Assembly: GCA_015233895.1 (NCBI GenBank)
Contig: JADFXG010000002.1
Location: forward strand, 124,001 to 188,000
Direction: 5' to 3'
Source: Nitrospirota bacterium
Lineage (GTDB): Bacteria; Nitrospirota; Thermodesulfovibrionia; Thermodesulfovibrionales; Magnetobacteriaceae
Length of the DNA: 64,000 nucleotides
Shown piece by piece: positions 16,271 to 25,451 of the stretch. The position numbers were made by a program, and so were the translations under genes. The notes beneath the pieces were generated by a model, which did not search any database, was not told where the DNA came from, and was given only the letters and a program-made list of their open reading frames with translations. Each line of letters starts with the position of its first letter. Position 1 is the stretch's first letter.

Positions 16271-18160
16271 TTAAGTTTTACCTTTTATCTCTTTAAGTAA
16301 AAAGGACAGAAAATCCTCTTTGCTCTGAAAAGATATATTGTCGCCATTTCTTTTCCTGACAGAAAGAGCGCCGCTCTCTGCCTCCTTGTCTCCTATTATA
16401 ACGGCATACGGAATCTTTTTTACAGTGGACTGCCGCACTTTATAGTTAATCTTCTCATTGGCCGTATCCTTTTCAACCCTGATGCCTTGTGACTTTAAGT
16501 AAGATGACATTTCATCAGCAAAAGGGGCATGACGCTCAGATATTGTTAAAACCGACACCTGTACCGGCGAGAGCCATACCGGAAACGCTCCTGCGTAGTG
16601 CTCTATCAAAACTCCGAAAAACCTCTCAAGCGAGCCCATTAGCGCGCGGTGAATCATTATTGGCATGTGCTCCTTATCATCCGCTCCACGGTACGATATG
16701 TCAAACCTCTCAGGGTTATTAAAATCCACCTGTATCGTGCTGCACTGCCATTGCCTGTTAAGCGAATCCTTAACCTTTATATCAATCTTAGGGCCATAGA
16801 ATACGCCTTCACCCGGGTCAATCTCGTACTTTAACCCCATAGTTTCAAGCGCCTTCCTGAGCGCATTAGTTGAAATTTCCCAGTGCTCAAGAGTTCCCAC
16901 ATACTTTTCCGGCCTCGTTGACAGATACACATCATAGTCCTTAAAACCAAATGTGTTAAGCACAAAAATCGTAAAATTAAGAATCGTTAAGATTTCATCC
17001 TCTATTTGCTCAGTTGTACAAAATATATGGGCGTCATCCTGTGTAAATCCCCGCACTCGCATAAGCCCATGCAGCACCCCTGAACGCTCATACCGATACA
17101 CCGTACCCAACTCGGCATACCGAATCGGCAGGTCTCTGTAACTTCTCAGAGAGCTCTTATAAATAGCCACATGAAACGGACAATTCATAGGTTTAAGCTC
17201 AAAATCCACACCGTCTATATCCATAGGGGTGTACATGTTTTCTCTGTAGAAGTCAAGGTGGCCGCTCTTTTCCCACAAGTTGATGCGCGCTATGTGAGGC
17301 GTGTAGAGGAGTTTGTAGTCGGCCTTGATGTGTTCGTCTTTCCAGAAATCCTCTATGGTTTTTCTAATGATTGCGCCATTTGGGTGCCAAAGAATCAGAC
17401 CTGAGCCGATTTCCTCGTTTATACTAAAAAGGTCAAGCTCTTTACCAAGCCGCCTGTGGTCACGCTTTTTAACCTCTTCAAGGAAATTAAGGTAATTTTT
17501 AAGCTCCTCAACATTTGCAAATGATGTGCCGTAGAGTCTTTGAAGCATTTTATTTTTCTCATCGCCTCTCCAGTACGCGCCGGCAGTTTTCAGAAGTTTA
17601 AAGGCGGTTATAAATCCGGTTGAAGGCACATGAGGGCCAAGGCATAAATCCGTAAACCCTCCCTCTTCATACAAACTTACCTCGTCTGCCTCAAGAGCCT
17701 CTATTATCTCCACCTTGTAGTGTTCACCTAAACCCTTGAAAAACTCCACAGCTTCCGCCTTTTTCATGACTTTACGGACAAAAGGCGAATTACGCCTTAT
17801 AAGTTCTGACATCTTTTTTTCTATCTTTACAAGGTCATCCTCTGTTATAGGACGCTCAGTATCGAAATCGTAGTAAAACCCCTCCTCTGTTGCTGGCCCA
17901 ATGGTTATCTTAACATCAGGAAACAGTTCCTTTACCGCGTGTGCCATTATGTGGGAGGCGCTGTGCCGGTTTAATTTAAGCCCCTCTGCACTCTCTACAG
18001 TAACCGGAATTAACTCCGAGGTGTCATCCATATTTTTTATCTCATTGACATCTATAAGAGCAGAACCAACTCTGTAGGCAAGAGTTTTGCTTTTTTTAGC
18101 CCTCTTTAAAATCTCCTCTGTGCTAAGCTCTGACTGTCCGTCTTCTGTTATAAGTTTAAT
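16271..18160 (-). CDS. thrS: Threonine--tRNA ligase, probable ATT start
   Basis: 629 residues if begun at ATT (18160-18158), six bases after GGAGG. This restores a full TGS domain (IKLITEDGQSELS, SKTLAYRVGSALIDVNE). The first ATG in frame is at 18031 and would remove it; no GTG or TTG lies between. Then come the editing domain (LNRHSASHIMAHAVKELFP with HxxxH and a later Cys/His set), the class II core (MNCPFHVAIYKSSLRSYRDL, RVRGFTQDDAHIFC, PIMIHRALMGSLERFFG) and the anticodon-binding domain. An indel after the out-of-frame ATGs at 18176 and 18173 is the alternative explanation. It is co-transcribed with infC. Confidence 0.95.
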   Translation of the reverse strand: MKLITEDGQSELSTEEILKRAKKSKTLAYRVGSALIDVNEIKNMDDTSELIPVTVESAEGLKLNRHSASHIMAHAVKELFPDVKITIGPATEEGFYYDFDTERPITEDDLVKIEKKMSELIRRNSPFVRKVMKKAEAVEFFKGLGEHYKVEIIEALEADEVSLYEEGGFTDLCLGPHVPSTGFITAFKLLKTAGAYWRGDEKNKMLQRLYGTSFANVEELKNYLNFLEEVKKRDHRRLGKELDLFSINEEIGSGLILWHPNGAIIRKTIEDFWKDEHIKADYKLLYTPHIARINLWEKSGHLDFYRENMYTPMDIDGVDFELKPMNCPFHVAIYKSSLRSYRDLPIRYAELGTVYRYERSGVLHGLMRVRGFTQDDAHIFCTTEQIEDEILTILNFTIFVLNTFGFKDYDVYLSTRPEKYVGTLEHWEISTNALRKALETMGLKYEIDPGEGVFYGPKIDIKVKDSLNRQWQCSTIQVDFNNPERFDISYRGADDKEHMPIMIHRALMGSLERFFGVLIEHYAGAFPVWLSPVQVSVLTISERHAPFADEMSSYLKSQGIRVEKDTANEKINYKVRQSTVKKIPYAVIIGDKEAESGALSVRKRNGDNISFQSKEDFLSFLLKEIKGKT

Positions 18161-18212
18161 ACTGTACCTCCATCATTATGAGTTAGATAATAACTTATTC
18201 ATTTGTGGTATT

Positions 18213-19223
18213 TCAATAACTATTTTGCAGTAGTTCCTCAGAGCCACAGGACTGAATCGGACAGTGCTCAGTGCTGTTGTCTAACGGCATCCCATCAGGA
18301 ACACTGTTACATACCACCTGAGATGGTATGTCAGAAAACTCTGTATGCCAAATGCTGGCAATCTGTGTAAGCGTCATCCACTGCACTTTACCGGCAGTTA
18401 CGTATGGCGCTAAGGTAAGTATATAATTCGAAACTGTGCTTATAAGCATAGGATCCAAAGCTTTCTGGGGGATAAATATAGAGGCCGTGTAAAAACCCAT
18501 GGGATTTAAGCCGCCATTGTCTTTAGCAATAATCAGATCTTCTATCCCATACACACTGCCGCAGCCGCCGCCAATATAAAGCAACCTCTGAGACGGGTCA
18601 TGATCATAAAACCCAAATCCATTTGTAGGCTTCCAAGCTCCGAAACTTTTATCATCCAGTGTACTATGGTCGTACGTAGCCGCTCCCCAGAGGTTATCAG
18701 CTTGCCAGAAATATGACGGGAACTGTTGGCCGTATATCCCAAATGAGAACTTTTCCCACGTTTGAGCCTCCGGAGGATAATATAAGAACCCTCCTACATT
18801 TCTTGAAGGGGTGACACCAAGCAGAGTAATCAGATAAGCTACATCTGCATAGTTATAAGATATCTCATGTGTGTGAGGGTCCACCTCAAATCCTAAATCC
18901 TCAACCATCCATCTGACTATGTTCTTACCGTTTGTGTCACTTACCACATCACCAACATCATAATTCAACACAGCAAGCAGATAGTTCCAGTCAGCCTGAA
19001 AATTCATCACAGCCCCGCTTGATTTCACCATCAGGGCAAACTCTCTAAGAAGCGCCCGGTTATCTAAATAGTATTGCGGATTATTAAGATAATCAGGGTG
19101 GCTATCATCCGGCTCCTCGTTGTGAACGACTATATTTACATAAACCGGTGTAGAAGCGCCCGCTCCATAAACCGGTTCTGTTAAAATAAGAAACATGAAA
19201 ACCAAATACAATGCCTTTAACAC
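18213..19223 (-). CDS. Secreted polysaccharide deacetylase-like protein
   Basis: 336 residues, GTG start, N-terminal signal peptide (LKALYLVFMFLILTEPVYG). Weak NodB-like features are VNIVVHNEEPDD near the start of the mature protein, FEVDPHTHEISYNY with an HxH-type metal pair, and FGFYDHDPSQR further on. This fits a divergent polysaccharide deacetylase or related TIM-barrel fold, but the family is not certain. It faces away from thrS's promoter region by about 50 bases on the same strand. With the two secreted proteins at 10.5-13.4 kb it may share a role in extracellular sugar polymers; that is inference. Confidence 0.5.
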   Translation of the reverse strand: MLKALYLVFMFLILTEPVYGAGASTPVYVNIVVHNEEPDDSHPDYLNNPQYYLDNRALLREFALMVKSSGAVMNFQADWNYLLAVLNYDVGDVVSDTNGKNIVRWMVEDLGFEVDPHTHEISYNYADVAYLITLLGVTPSRNVGGFLYYPPEAQTWEKFSFGIYGQQFPSYFWQADNLWGAATYDHSTLDDKSFGAWKPTNGFGFYDHDPSQRLLYIGGGCGSVYGIEDLIIAKDNGGLNPMGFYTASIFIPQKALDPMLISTVSNYILTLAPYVTAGKVQWMTLTQIASIWHTEFSDIPSQVVCNSVPDGMPLDNSTEHCPIQSCGSEELLQNSY

Positions 19224-19458
19224 AATCTACCCCCCTCAGAAAGACACTCTGACATCAGTTATGTTGAAAGCACATTAGCATACATATCCCTTACTTCTGC
19301 GAACTGCCAGTGTTGGTCTTTTTGCTAATATCATCCTTAGGAGAGCACGTCTCCTGATGGCTGGTCGCTCAGGTTCTTATCCCAAACTTTGGGAAAACAA
19401 AAACCTGTAGCACTATCCAGAAAACCAAAAAACCCAGTAAAACCCATACATCTGACAT

Positions 19459-19857
19459 TTATTTCTTACCCTTTACAGTTTCAGAGGGCTTATGTGCAGT
19501 CTCGTAATCAACAAACTCTATAACTGCCATCTCAGCCTGGTCTTTTAACCGGCGACGAGTCTTAATTATCCTCAAATAGCCGCCATTTCTTGCGCTAAAC
19601 CGCGGCGCTATGTCAGAAAATAACTTGGCTACTGTCTTTCTGCAAGGGACATCGGAAAAAGCTATACGCTTTGCGTGTAAATCCCCTCGCTTACCCAAAG
19701 TTACCATCTTTTCGGCCATACCCTTTATCGCTTTGGCCTTTGTTACAGTTGTCTCTATTCTTTCATACTCTATCAAGGCAACCAGCAGACTTCTGAATAA
19801 TGCCTTGCGCTGATTCGCTGTTCTGTTAAAATGCCTTGTAGCTACTTTGTGGCGCAT
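19459..19857 (-). CDS. rplQ: 50S ribosomal protein L17
   Basis: About 132 residues matching bL17: MRHKVATRHFNRTANQRKAL, LLVALIEYERIETTVTKAKA and GGYLRIIKTRRRLKDQAEMA. The ATG at 19857 overlaps the rpoA stop (TGATG) and is well spaced from GGAGG, so it is preferred to GTG at 19860. It is the last gene of the 19-kb ribosomal run. A short Lys-rich tail follows the conserved part. Confidence 0.95.
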   Translation of the reverse strand: MRHKVATRHFNRTANQRKALFRSLLVALIEYERIETTVTKAKAIKGMAEKMVTLGKRGDLHAKRIAFSDVPCRKTVAKLFSDIAPRFSARNGGYLRIIKTRRRLKDQAEMAVIEFVDYETAHKPSETVKGKK

Positions 19858-20945
19858 CACTTCCCTCCGTTTTTAGCCAGTAATTCTTTCTTTACCAAAT
19901 CCATGTCTATTTTCATGTTAAAATCCAGACCCAGACTTAACAGCACATCCCTGATTTCATCCAGCGATTTCTTACCAAAATTCTTCATCTTAAGCATCTC
20001 GTTGTCACTTCTTTGGACAAGATCATAGATATACTTTACGTCAGCATTTTTTAAACAGTTCTGGCTTCTTACTGAAAACTCTAGCTCGTCAACTGTCTTT
20101 ACAAGGTTTTTGTATAAGTCTCTTGTTGCAGACGATACTGGCTGCTCATGATTTTGATACACTGCAGGTTCATCTCCTGCTTCTGCCCTCTCAACAACCG
20201 GTTCATCCTCAGACACATTCTCTTGCTCTGCGGATTCCACTACGTCTGCAGCAAAGCTGAAATATCCCATGTGCTTAATCAAAATAGCAGTTGCCGTGCT
20301 TACTGCCTCTTTTGGACTTAAATTCCCATCCGTCCATATCTCAAGAATCAACTTATCATAATCTGTTGCTTTACCGACCCTTGTCTTTTCTACATTAAGC
20401 ACCACCTTCTTAATCGGTGTAAACACTGCATCTATTGCTATAAAACCGATTGGTGCTCCTTCTTTTTTTAAGTCCTCAGCTTGTTTATAACCGCGCCCTT
20501 TGTCTATTGTAAGCTCTGCTACAAACTCAGCATCATCGTCCAGTGTGGCTATATGGGCATCTGTGTTTAAAAGCTCTAAAACCGAATCAGCCTCTATATC
20601 CTGAGCCGTTACCTCTCTCTTACCAGAAACATTTATCCTGGCTATTATCTCACCGTCTGAATGCAGTTTAAATCTTAGTTTTTTTAAGTTAAGAATTATC
20701 TCAACAACATCCTCTTTGACACCCTTTACGGTAGAAAACTCATGGAACACACCATCTATCTTAACAGAAGTTATAGCGGCACCTTCTATCGAAGAGAGTA
20801 ATACCCTTCTGAGGGCATTGCCAATAGTAATGCCGTAACCTCGTTCCAATGGTTCAGCAATCAATTTGCCATAAGTCTGAGAATATGTCTCCTCTTCCAG
20901 GTAAACATTTTCCGGCAGCTGAAAACCACTATTTTCAAGAAACAT
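19857..20945 (-). CDS. rpoA: RNA polymerase alpha subunit, with enlarged interdomain linker
   Basis: 362 residues from ATG 20945 (GGAGG just upstream; the earlier ATG at 20960 has no ribosome site). The alpha-NTD shows LAEPLERGYGITIGNALRRV-type assembly residues. The alpha-CTD is present (VDELEFSVRSQNCLKNADV, then MKNFGKKSLDEIRDVL), which contacts UP elements and activators. Usual length is about 315-345. The excess is an acidic, Glu/Val/Ala-rich linker of about 45 residues between the domains (ADVVESAEQENVSEDEPVVE and on). It follows rpsD. Confidence 0.95.
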   Translation of the reverse strand: MFLENSGFQLPENVYLEEETYSQTYGKLIAEPLERGYGITIGNALRRVLLSSIEGAAITSVKIDGVFHEFSTVKGVKEDVVEIILNLKKLRFKLHSDGEIIARINVSGKREVTAQDIEADSVLELLNTDAHIATLDDDAEFVAELTIDKGRGYKQAEDLKKEGAPIGFIAIDAVFTPIKKVVLNVEKTRVGKATDYDKLILEIWTDGNLSPKEAVSTATAILIKHMGYFSFAADVVESAEQENVSEDEPVVERAEAGDEPAVYQNHEQPVSSATRDLYKNLVKTVDELEFSVRSQNCLKNADVKYIYDLVQRSDNEMLKMKNFGKKSLDEIRDVLLSLGLDFNMKIDMDLVKKELLAKNGGK

Positions 20946-20960
20946 ATTGCCTCCGTTCAT

Positions 20961-21587
20961 CTATCTCGAATAAAACTCTACGATTAACTGTTCCCTGGCA
21001 ACAAGAGGAATATCATCTCTCTGTGGCACATGCAGTACCTTGCCGCTTAACGACGCTCCATCTAATTGCAGCCATGTCGGCACACCAGCGTGCTGCGCCT
21101 TTGATGTATTTTCCTCAAACACTGCCACAGTCTTGCTTTTCTCAAAAACCGCCACCGTGTCCCCTGCCTTTAATCTATAGGACGGGATGTTGACCTTTCT
21201 GCCGTTTACGACAAAATGCCCATGAGTGACCATCTGCCTTGCCTGATTCCTGTTTGAAGCAAAACCCAGCCTGAAAGCAATGTTGTCCAGACGTAGCTCA
21301 AGGAGCTGAAGCAAAAGCTCACCAGTTATCCCGCGCTTTTTTGAGGCCTCTTTAAAATACCTCCTAAACTGCCGCTCCAAAAGGCCATAAGCCAATCTAA
21401 CCTTCTGTTTTTCCCTGAGCTGGATTGCATAATCGGAGAGTTTTCCCCTTCTTAAGCCGTGCTGCCCGGGTGCTGTCTTCCTCCTTTCGATGGAACACTT
21501 ATCAGTGGTACACCTCTGTCCTTTAAGAAACAGCTTCTCATTATCCCTGCGGCATAACCTACAGAGTGGTCCTGTGTATCTGGCCAT
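20961..21587 (-). CDS. rpsD: 30S ribosomal protein S4
   Basis: 208 residues from ATG 21587 (MARYTGPLCRLCRRDNEKLF); a frame from 21623 would add residues that overlap rpsK. It has the zinc-binding-type Cys motif CxxC...C near the start (LCRLCRRD...KGQRC), FRRYFKEASKKRGITGE and the S4 RNA-binding domain (LRLDNIAFRLGFASNRNQAR). S4 is a primary 16S-binding protein and in many bacteria represses this alpha operon. It starts one base after the rpsK stop. Confidence 0.96.
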   Translation of the reverse strand: MARYTGPLCRLCRRDNEKLFLKGQRCTTDKCSIERRKTAPGQHGLRRGKLSDYAIQLREKQKVRLAYGLLERQFRRYFKEASKKRGITGELLLQLLELRLDNIAFRLGFASNRNQARQMVTHGHFVVNGRKVNIPSYRLKAGDTVAVFEKSKTVAVFEENTSKAQHAGVPTWLQLDGASLSGKVLHVPQRDDIPLVAREQLIVEFYSR

Positions 21588-21588
21588 G

Positions 21589-21978
21589 CTACACTCGCCT
21601 CCTTTTTGGAGGTTTACACCCATTATGCGGCACAGGAGTTACATCCTTTATTAAATTAACATCTATGCCTGCCGCCTGTATGGCCCTTATAGCAGATTCC
21701 CTGCCGGCCCCCGGCCCTTTTATAAAAACATCAATCTGTTTCATTCCCATTTCTATGGCCTTTTTTGCCGCCGTCTCCGCCGCTATTTGAGCCGCATAGG
21801 GCGTTCCCTTTCTTGAACCCTTAAATCCCAGGCTGCCTGCCGATGACCACACCAACACGTTACCCGATGTGTCACTTATCGTTACAAGGGTGTTGTTGAA
21901 TGTTGTCTGCACGTGGGCAACCCCGCTGGCTACACGCTTCTTTTCTTTCTTTGGCCCTTTACGCTTCCTCGGCGGCAT
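21589..21978 (-). CDS. rpsK: 30S ribosomal protein S11
   Basis: A 129-residue uS11 complete from [18 protein letters not shown] through [20 protein letters not shown] and [15 protein letters not shown] to the C-terminal [16 protein letters not shown]. It lies on the platform of the small subunit near the Shine-Dalgarno helix. Its start overlaps the last base of rpsM (TAATG-type junction), pointing to translational coupling. Confidence 0.97.
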   Translation of the reverse strand: MPPRKRKGPKKEKKRVASGVAHVQTTFNNTLVTISDTSGNVLVWSSAGSLGFKGSRKGTPYAAQIAAETAAKKAIEMGMKQIDVFIKGPGAGRESAIRAIQAAGIDVNLIKDVTPVPHNGCKPPKRRRV

Positions 21979-22352
21979 TATTTACCTCCTTTTTTCTTGA
22001 TCGCTGACTTAGTAGGACCCCGTCGTGTTCTTGCATTTGTCTTAGTTCTCTGCCCCCTTACAGGCAGTCCCAGTTTATGTCTTAAACCTCGGTAACAGCC
22101 TATATCCATTAACCTTTTGATACTCATAGAGACCTCTTTCTTTAAGTCTCCCTCTACCTTATAGTCTCTGTCTATCACTGCCCGAAGTTTTGCCACATCA
22201 TCCGGACTCAAATCATTTACCCTCGTATCAGGGTTTACGCCGGACTCTTTGAGAATCTTTCTGGAGGTCGGTCTCCCTATTCCAAATATTCTCGTTAACC
22301 CTATCTCCACCCGTTCTTTTCTGGGTAAATCCACTCCTGCTATTCTTGCCAT
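21978..22352 (-). CDS. rpsM: 30S ribosomal protein S13
   Basis: A 124-residue uS13: [54 protein letters not shown] and the terminal [16 protein letters not shown]. It sits in the head and forms inter-subunit bridges. It follows rpmJ by 15 bases, in the order rpmJ-rpsM-rpsK-rpsD-rpoA-rplQ. Confidence 0.97.
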   Translation of the reverse strand: MARIAGVDLPRKERVEIGLTRIFGIGRPTSRKILKESGVNPDTRVNDLSPDDVAKLRAVIDRDYKVEGDLKKEVSMSIKRLMDIGCYRGLRHKLGLPVRGQRTKTNARTRRGPTKSAIKKKGGK

Positions 22353-22367
22353 CTTATTCCCTCACAT

Positions 22368-22481
22368 TTAACCTTGCCGCTGTTTGTGCTTTGGTATCTC
22401 ACATATCACCCGTAGTACACCCTTTCGCTTTATCAACTTGCACTTTGTACATATTGGCTTAACTGATGCCCTTACCTTCAC
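22368..22481 (-). CDS. rpmJ: 50S ribosomal protein L36
   Basis: A 37-residue ORF with GTG start, eight bases after a GGAGGG site (22489-22494). It reads [20 protein letters not shown] and continues [17 protein letters not shown]. The zinc ribbon is intact: Cys11, Cys14, Cys27 and His32, so this is the zinc-binding type of bL36. It lies between infA (75-base gap) and rpsM. Confidence 0.95.
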   Translation of the reverse strand: MKVRASVKPICTKCKLIKRKGVLRVICEIPKHKQRQG

Positions 22482-22555
22482 TCTATATCCCTCCTTAACG
22501 ACGTCCGACCCTTGCCTGCCACAGTTCTGCTAAGCTCAATGTCTTTACGCCAGAA

Positions 22556-22837
22556 TTATTTGTACCTGTACGTAATCCTGCCCTTTGTCAAATCATACGG
22601 TGACAATTCCACTAAAACCTTATCCCCAGGAAGTATCTTTATATAGTGAATCCTCATCTTACCGGAAACATATGCCATTACAGCCTGTTTATTTTCCAAT
22701 TCCACTCTAAACATAGCATTTGGCAGAGCCTCCTGTATCGTGCCCTGTACCTCAATACTATCCTCTCTGGCTGACTCCTTTACCTCATCAGTTGCTTTTT
22801 TGTGCTTATCGCTTCTTGACTTCTTATAAAATTTCAA
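22556..22837 (-). CDS. infA: Translation initiation factor IF-1 with N-terminal extension
   Basis: 93 residues against the usual 72. The OB-fold core is standard: [58 protein letters not shown]. Ahead of it lies a basic/acidic extension of about 22 residues ([20 protein letters not shown]). There is no in-frame ATG, GTG or TTG after the first codon that would give a normal-length protein. The ATG overlaps the map stop codon (ATGA), which implies coupled translation. IF-1 binds the ribosomal A site during initiation. Confidence 0.94.
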   Translation of the reverse strand: MKFYKKSRSDKHKKATDEVKESAREDSIEVQGTIQEALPNAMFRVELENKQAVMAYVSGKMRIHYIKILPGDKVLVELSPYDLTKGRITYRYK

Positions 22838-23589
22838 TTTTTCAACACCGTCAACACCTCCGGCTCTCCCTCGGTAACCAATACCGTGTGTTCAAAATGT
22901 GCAGAGAGTGTCCCGTCCCCTGTAATTGCTGTCCAACCATCCTCAAGAACTTTCACCTCATGCCCGCCAATGTTTACCATCGGTTCTATTGCTAAAACCA
23001 TACCTCGCTTTAGCCTGGGGCCCTTGTGGGGCGCACCGTAATTAGGTATCTGAGGCTCTTCATGAAGGTCTCTGCCTACCCCATGGCCAACAAACGTCCT
23101 AACCACAGAGTATCCGTTACTTTCAACATAACTCTGAATTGCATGTGATATATCTGACACCCTTTTTCCAGACACTGCCTCATTAATTCCCTTATAAAGA
23201 GACTCCTCTGTCACTGCAAGCAGTCTCACAGCATCCTGTTTTACCTTTCCAACAGCATAGGTCTTTGCCGCATCCCCTATAAATCCCTTATAAACCACTC
23301 CTAAGTCAACGCTCACTATGTCTCCATCCTTCACCACACGTTTAGGCGACGGTATGCCGTGCACTACTTCATTGTTTATCGAAACACACAGACTTGACGG
23401 ATATCCTCTGTAGCCTTTAAACGCTGGGGTTGCCCCGTGTTGTTTAATTAAACTTTCTGAAAACAATTCTAAATCCTTAGTTGTTATTCCAGGTTTTATA
23501 AAATCTCCAATTTTCTCCAATATCTCAGCTACTATTTTAGATGCCTTTGATATTTTTTTAATTTCATCATCTGACTTTATTATAATCAC
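22834..23589 (-). CDS. map: Methionine aminopeptidase, type I
   Basis: 251 residues, GTG start. It removes the initiator Met from new proteins. The pita-bread fold metal ligands are visible in [20 protein letters not shown] (two Asp), [20 protein letters not shown] (His), [12 protein letters not shown] (Glu) and [15 protein letters not shown] (Glu). It has no N-terminal zinc finger. It sits between secY and infA. The adk gene that often separates secY and map is absent. Confidence 0.96.
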   Translation of the reverse strand: MIIIKSDDEIKKISKASKIVAEILEKIGDFIKPGITTKDLELFSESLIKQHGATPAFKGYRGYPSSLCVSINNEVVHGIPSPKRVVKDGDIVSVDLGVVYKGFIGDAAKTYAVGKVKQDAVRLLAVTEESLYKGINEAVSGKRVSDISHAIQSYVESNGYSVVRTFVGHGVGRDLHEEPQIPNYGAPHKGPRLKRGMVLAIEPMVNIGGHEVKVLEDGWTAITGDGTLSAHFEHTVLVTEGEPEVLTVLKN

Positions 23590-23605
23590 TTAAGCCTTGT
23601 TTTAA

Positions 23606-24913
23606 CTACCCTCGTCTTCCTTTCAGTTTTCCCTTTTTAAGAAGGCCGTCGTATGATCTGGTAAGAAGGTGTGACTCTATCTGTGACACTGTATCAAGTG
23701 CTACTCCTATTACAATCAGAAGCGAAGTGCCGCCAAAATAAAATGGCACCTTAAACCTGCTTATTAGTATGCTTGGCAGCACACAGACAACGGAAAGGTA
23801 GATGGCGCCAACAAATGTCAGCCGTGAAAGCACCCTGAATATGTAATCTGAGGTGTTTTTGCCCGGCCTGATTCCTGGGATATAACCGCCGTATTTCTTA
23901 AGATTATCCGATATATCCACGGGATTAAACACTATTGCAGTGTAAAAATAGCAGAAAAACACTATCATCATCACATACATTAAATCATGAAGGGCTGACC
24001 CAGGAGACAATTGCTTAGCAAAAGCTTGCACCCATGGCACTGCTATAAAACCTGCGATGGTTGCCGGAAACATTATTATTGAGGATGCAAATATTGGAGG
24101 GATAACCCCTGAGGTGTTGATTTTAAGCGGCAGATGTGTGCTTTGCCCACCATAGACTTTCCTTCCAACAACACGTTTAGCATACTGAACAGGCAGCTTT
24201 CTCTGCCCTCTTTCCATATAAATTATACCCGCTATAACCGCTATCATCATGACAACCACTATCAGCACCAGTATGATTGATAACTCACCAGCTTTTATGA
24301 GTCTGCCAGTGGTTATTATCGCATTGGGAAGCCTTGCCACAATACCAGCAAAGATTATCAGCGAAATACCGTTACCTATGCCTCTTTCAGTTATCTGCTC
24401 ACCAAGCCACATTATAAAGGCTGTGCCTGCGGTAAGTGTCAACATCGTTAGAATCCTAAAGCCCCAGCCAGGGTGCTGAATGAACTGCCCGTTAGCCATT
24501 GTTTCAAGCCCCACGGATATGCCAAACGACTGGACCATGCTGATTACAACTGTGCCATAACGAGTATATTGCGTAATTTTCTTGCGGCCCTCCTCACCCT
24601 CCTTTGCAAGCTTTGCAACGGCCGGAATTACCACAGTAAGGAGTTGAAAAATAATGGAGGCGCTAATGTAGGGCATTATACCAAGGGCAAAAATTGTCAC
24701 TCTGGAAAGAGCGCCACCAGAAAACATATCAAAAAAGCCCATAAGAGCGCCGCCCTTATCGGTAAGAAATTTGCTTAACTGTTCGCCATTTATCCCTGGT
24801 GTCGGCACATGTGCACCGATTCTATAAACGATAAGAAGAGCAAAAGTAAATAATACCCTCTTTTTTAATTCCTCTATTCTGAATATGTTTCTAAAACTTG
24901 AAAGTGTTCCCAA
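23606..24913 (-). CDS. secY: Preprotein translocase subunit SecY
   Basis: 435 residues, TTG start after a GAGG site. It forms the pore of the Sec channel with SecE and SecG. Ten membrane helices are expected and the hydrophobic segments fit. Signatures are YRIGAHVPTPGINGEQLSKF, the plug and helix 2 region, MWLGEQITERGIGNGISLII and the cytoplasmic loop ERGQRKLPVQYAKRVVGRKV. It lies between rplO and map, the usual spc-operon position. Confidence 0.97.
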   Translation of the reverse strand: MGTLSSFRNIFRIEELKKRVLFTFALLIVYRIGAHVPTPGINGEQLSKFLTDKGGALMGFFDMFSGGALSRVTIFALGIMPYISASIIFQLLTVVIPAVAKLAKEGEEGRKKITQYTRYGTVVISMVQSFGISVGLETMANGQFIQHPGWGFRILTMLTLTAGTAFIMWLGEQITERGIGNGISLIIFAGIVARLPNAIITTGRLIKAGELSIILVLIVVVMMIAVIAGIIYMERGQRKLPVQYAKRVVGRKVYGGQSTHLPLKINTSGVIPPIFASSIIMFPATIAGFIAVPWVQAFAKQLSPGSALHDLMYVMMIVFFCYFYTAIVFNPVDISDNLKKYGGYIPGIRPGKNTSDYIFRVLSRLTFVGAIYLSVVCVLPSILISRFKVPFYFGGTSLLIVIGVALDTVSQIESHLLTRSYDGLLKKGKLKGRRG

Positions 24914-24933
24914 TACCTATACCTCTGCCGCGG

Positions 24934-25377
24934 CTATAGTACGACGGCCTGTCCGCCGGCTTGTGCTATTTTTTCTTGTGCTGTTTTACTAAAAACATTT
25001 GCCACCACCTTCACTGGCCGTGTCAATTCGCCTCTGCCTAACACCTTTAAACCACTGTGGAATTTCTTTATAACCCCCATTTCAAAAAGTGCTTCAGGAG
25101 TTATCTCGTTTAAGTCCTCAAGTGCATTTATATCGTCCACATTTATGATTCCATACTCAGTCTTAAAAGGAATATTCTTAAATCCCCTTTTAGGGAGCCT
25201 CCTTTGTAACGGCATCTGGCCGCCTTCAAATCCCATTCTTTTACCAGCCCCGGCACGCGCCTTCTGTCCCTTATGTCCCTTGCCCGAGGTCTTGCCACGA
25301 CCGGAGCCCGTGCCGCGCCCTATTCGCTTTACGCTCTTTGTGCTGCCCTCAGCCGGGCTTAGCTCATTTATATTCAC
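24934..25377 (-). CDS. rplO: 50S ribosomal protein L15
   Basis: 147 residues, GTG start seven bases after GGAGG. It has the N-terminal MNINELSPAEGSTKSVKRIG, the Gly/Arg/Lys-rich arm (GRGTGSGRGKTSGKGHKGQK) that threads into 23S rRNA, FEGGQMPLQRRLPKRGF and a C-terminal globular part ending QKIAQAGGQAVVL. It belongs to the spc operon, between rpmD and secY. Confidence 0.97.
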   Translation of the reverse strand: MNINELSPAEGSTKSVKRIGRGTGSGRGKTSGKGHKGQKARAGAGKRMGFEGGQMPLQRRLPKRGFKNIPFKTEYGIINVDDINALEDLNEITPEALFEMGVIKKFHSGLKVLGRGELTRPVKVVANVFSKTAQEKIAQAGGQAVVL

Positions 25378-25451
25378 TTTACAGCCTCCAAATATCTCTT
25401 TCTTACACTACCGAACAGGTTAATCTCCCTGCTGCCGATACTTTTTTTCTT

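Noticed and set aside
19224-19458. Possible riboswitch or structured leader before the deacetylase-like gene (hairpins CCCAAA/TTTGGG and AGGAGA/TCTCCT on the minus strand)
   Set aside because: I compared it by eye with cyclic-di-GMP, fluoride and hammerhead consensus patterns and none fit; the hairpins alone are not enough for a call.
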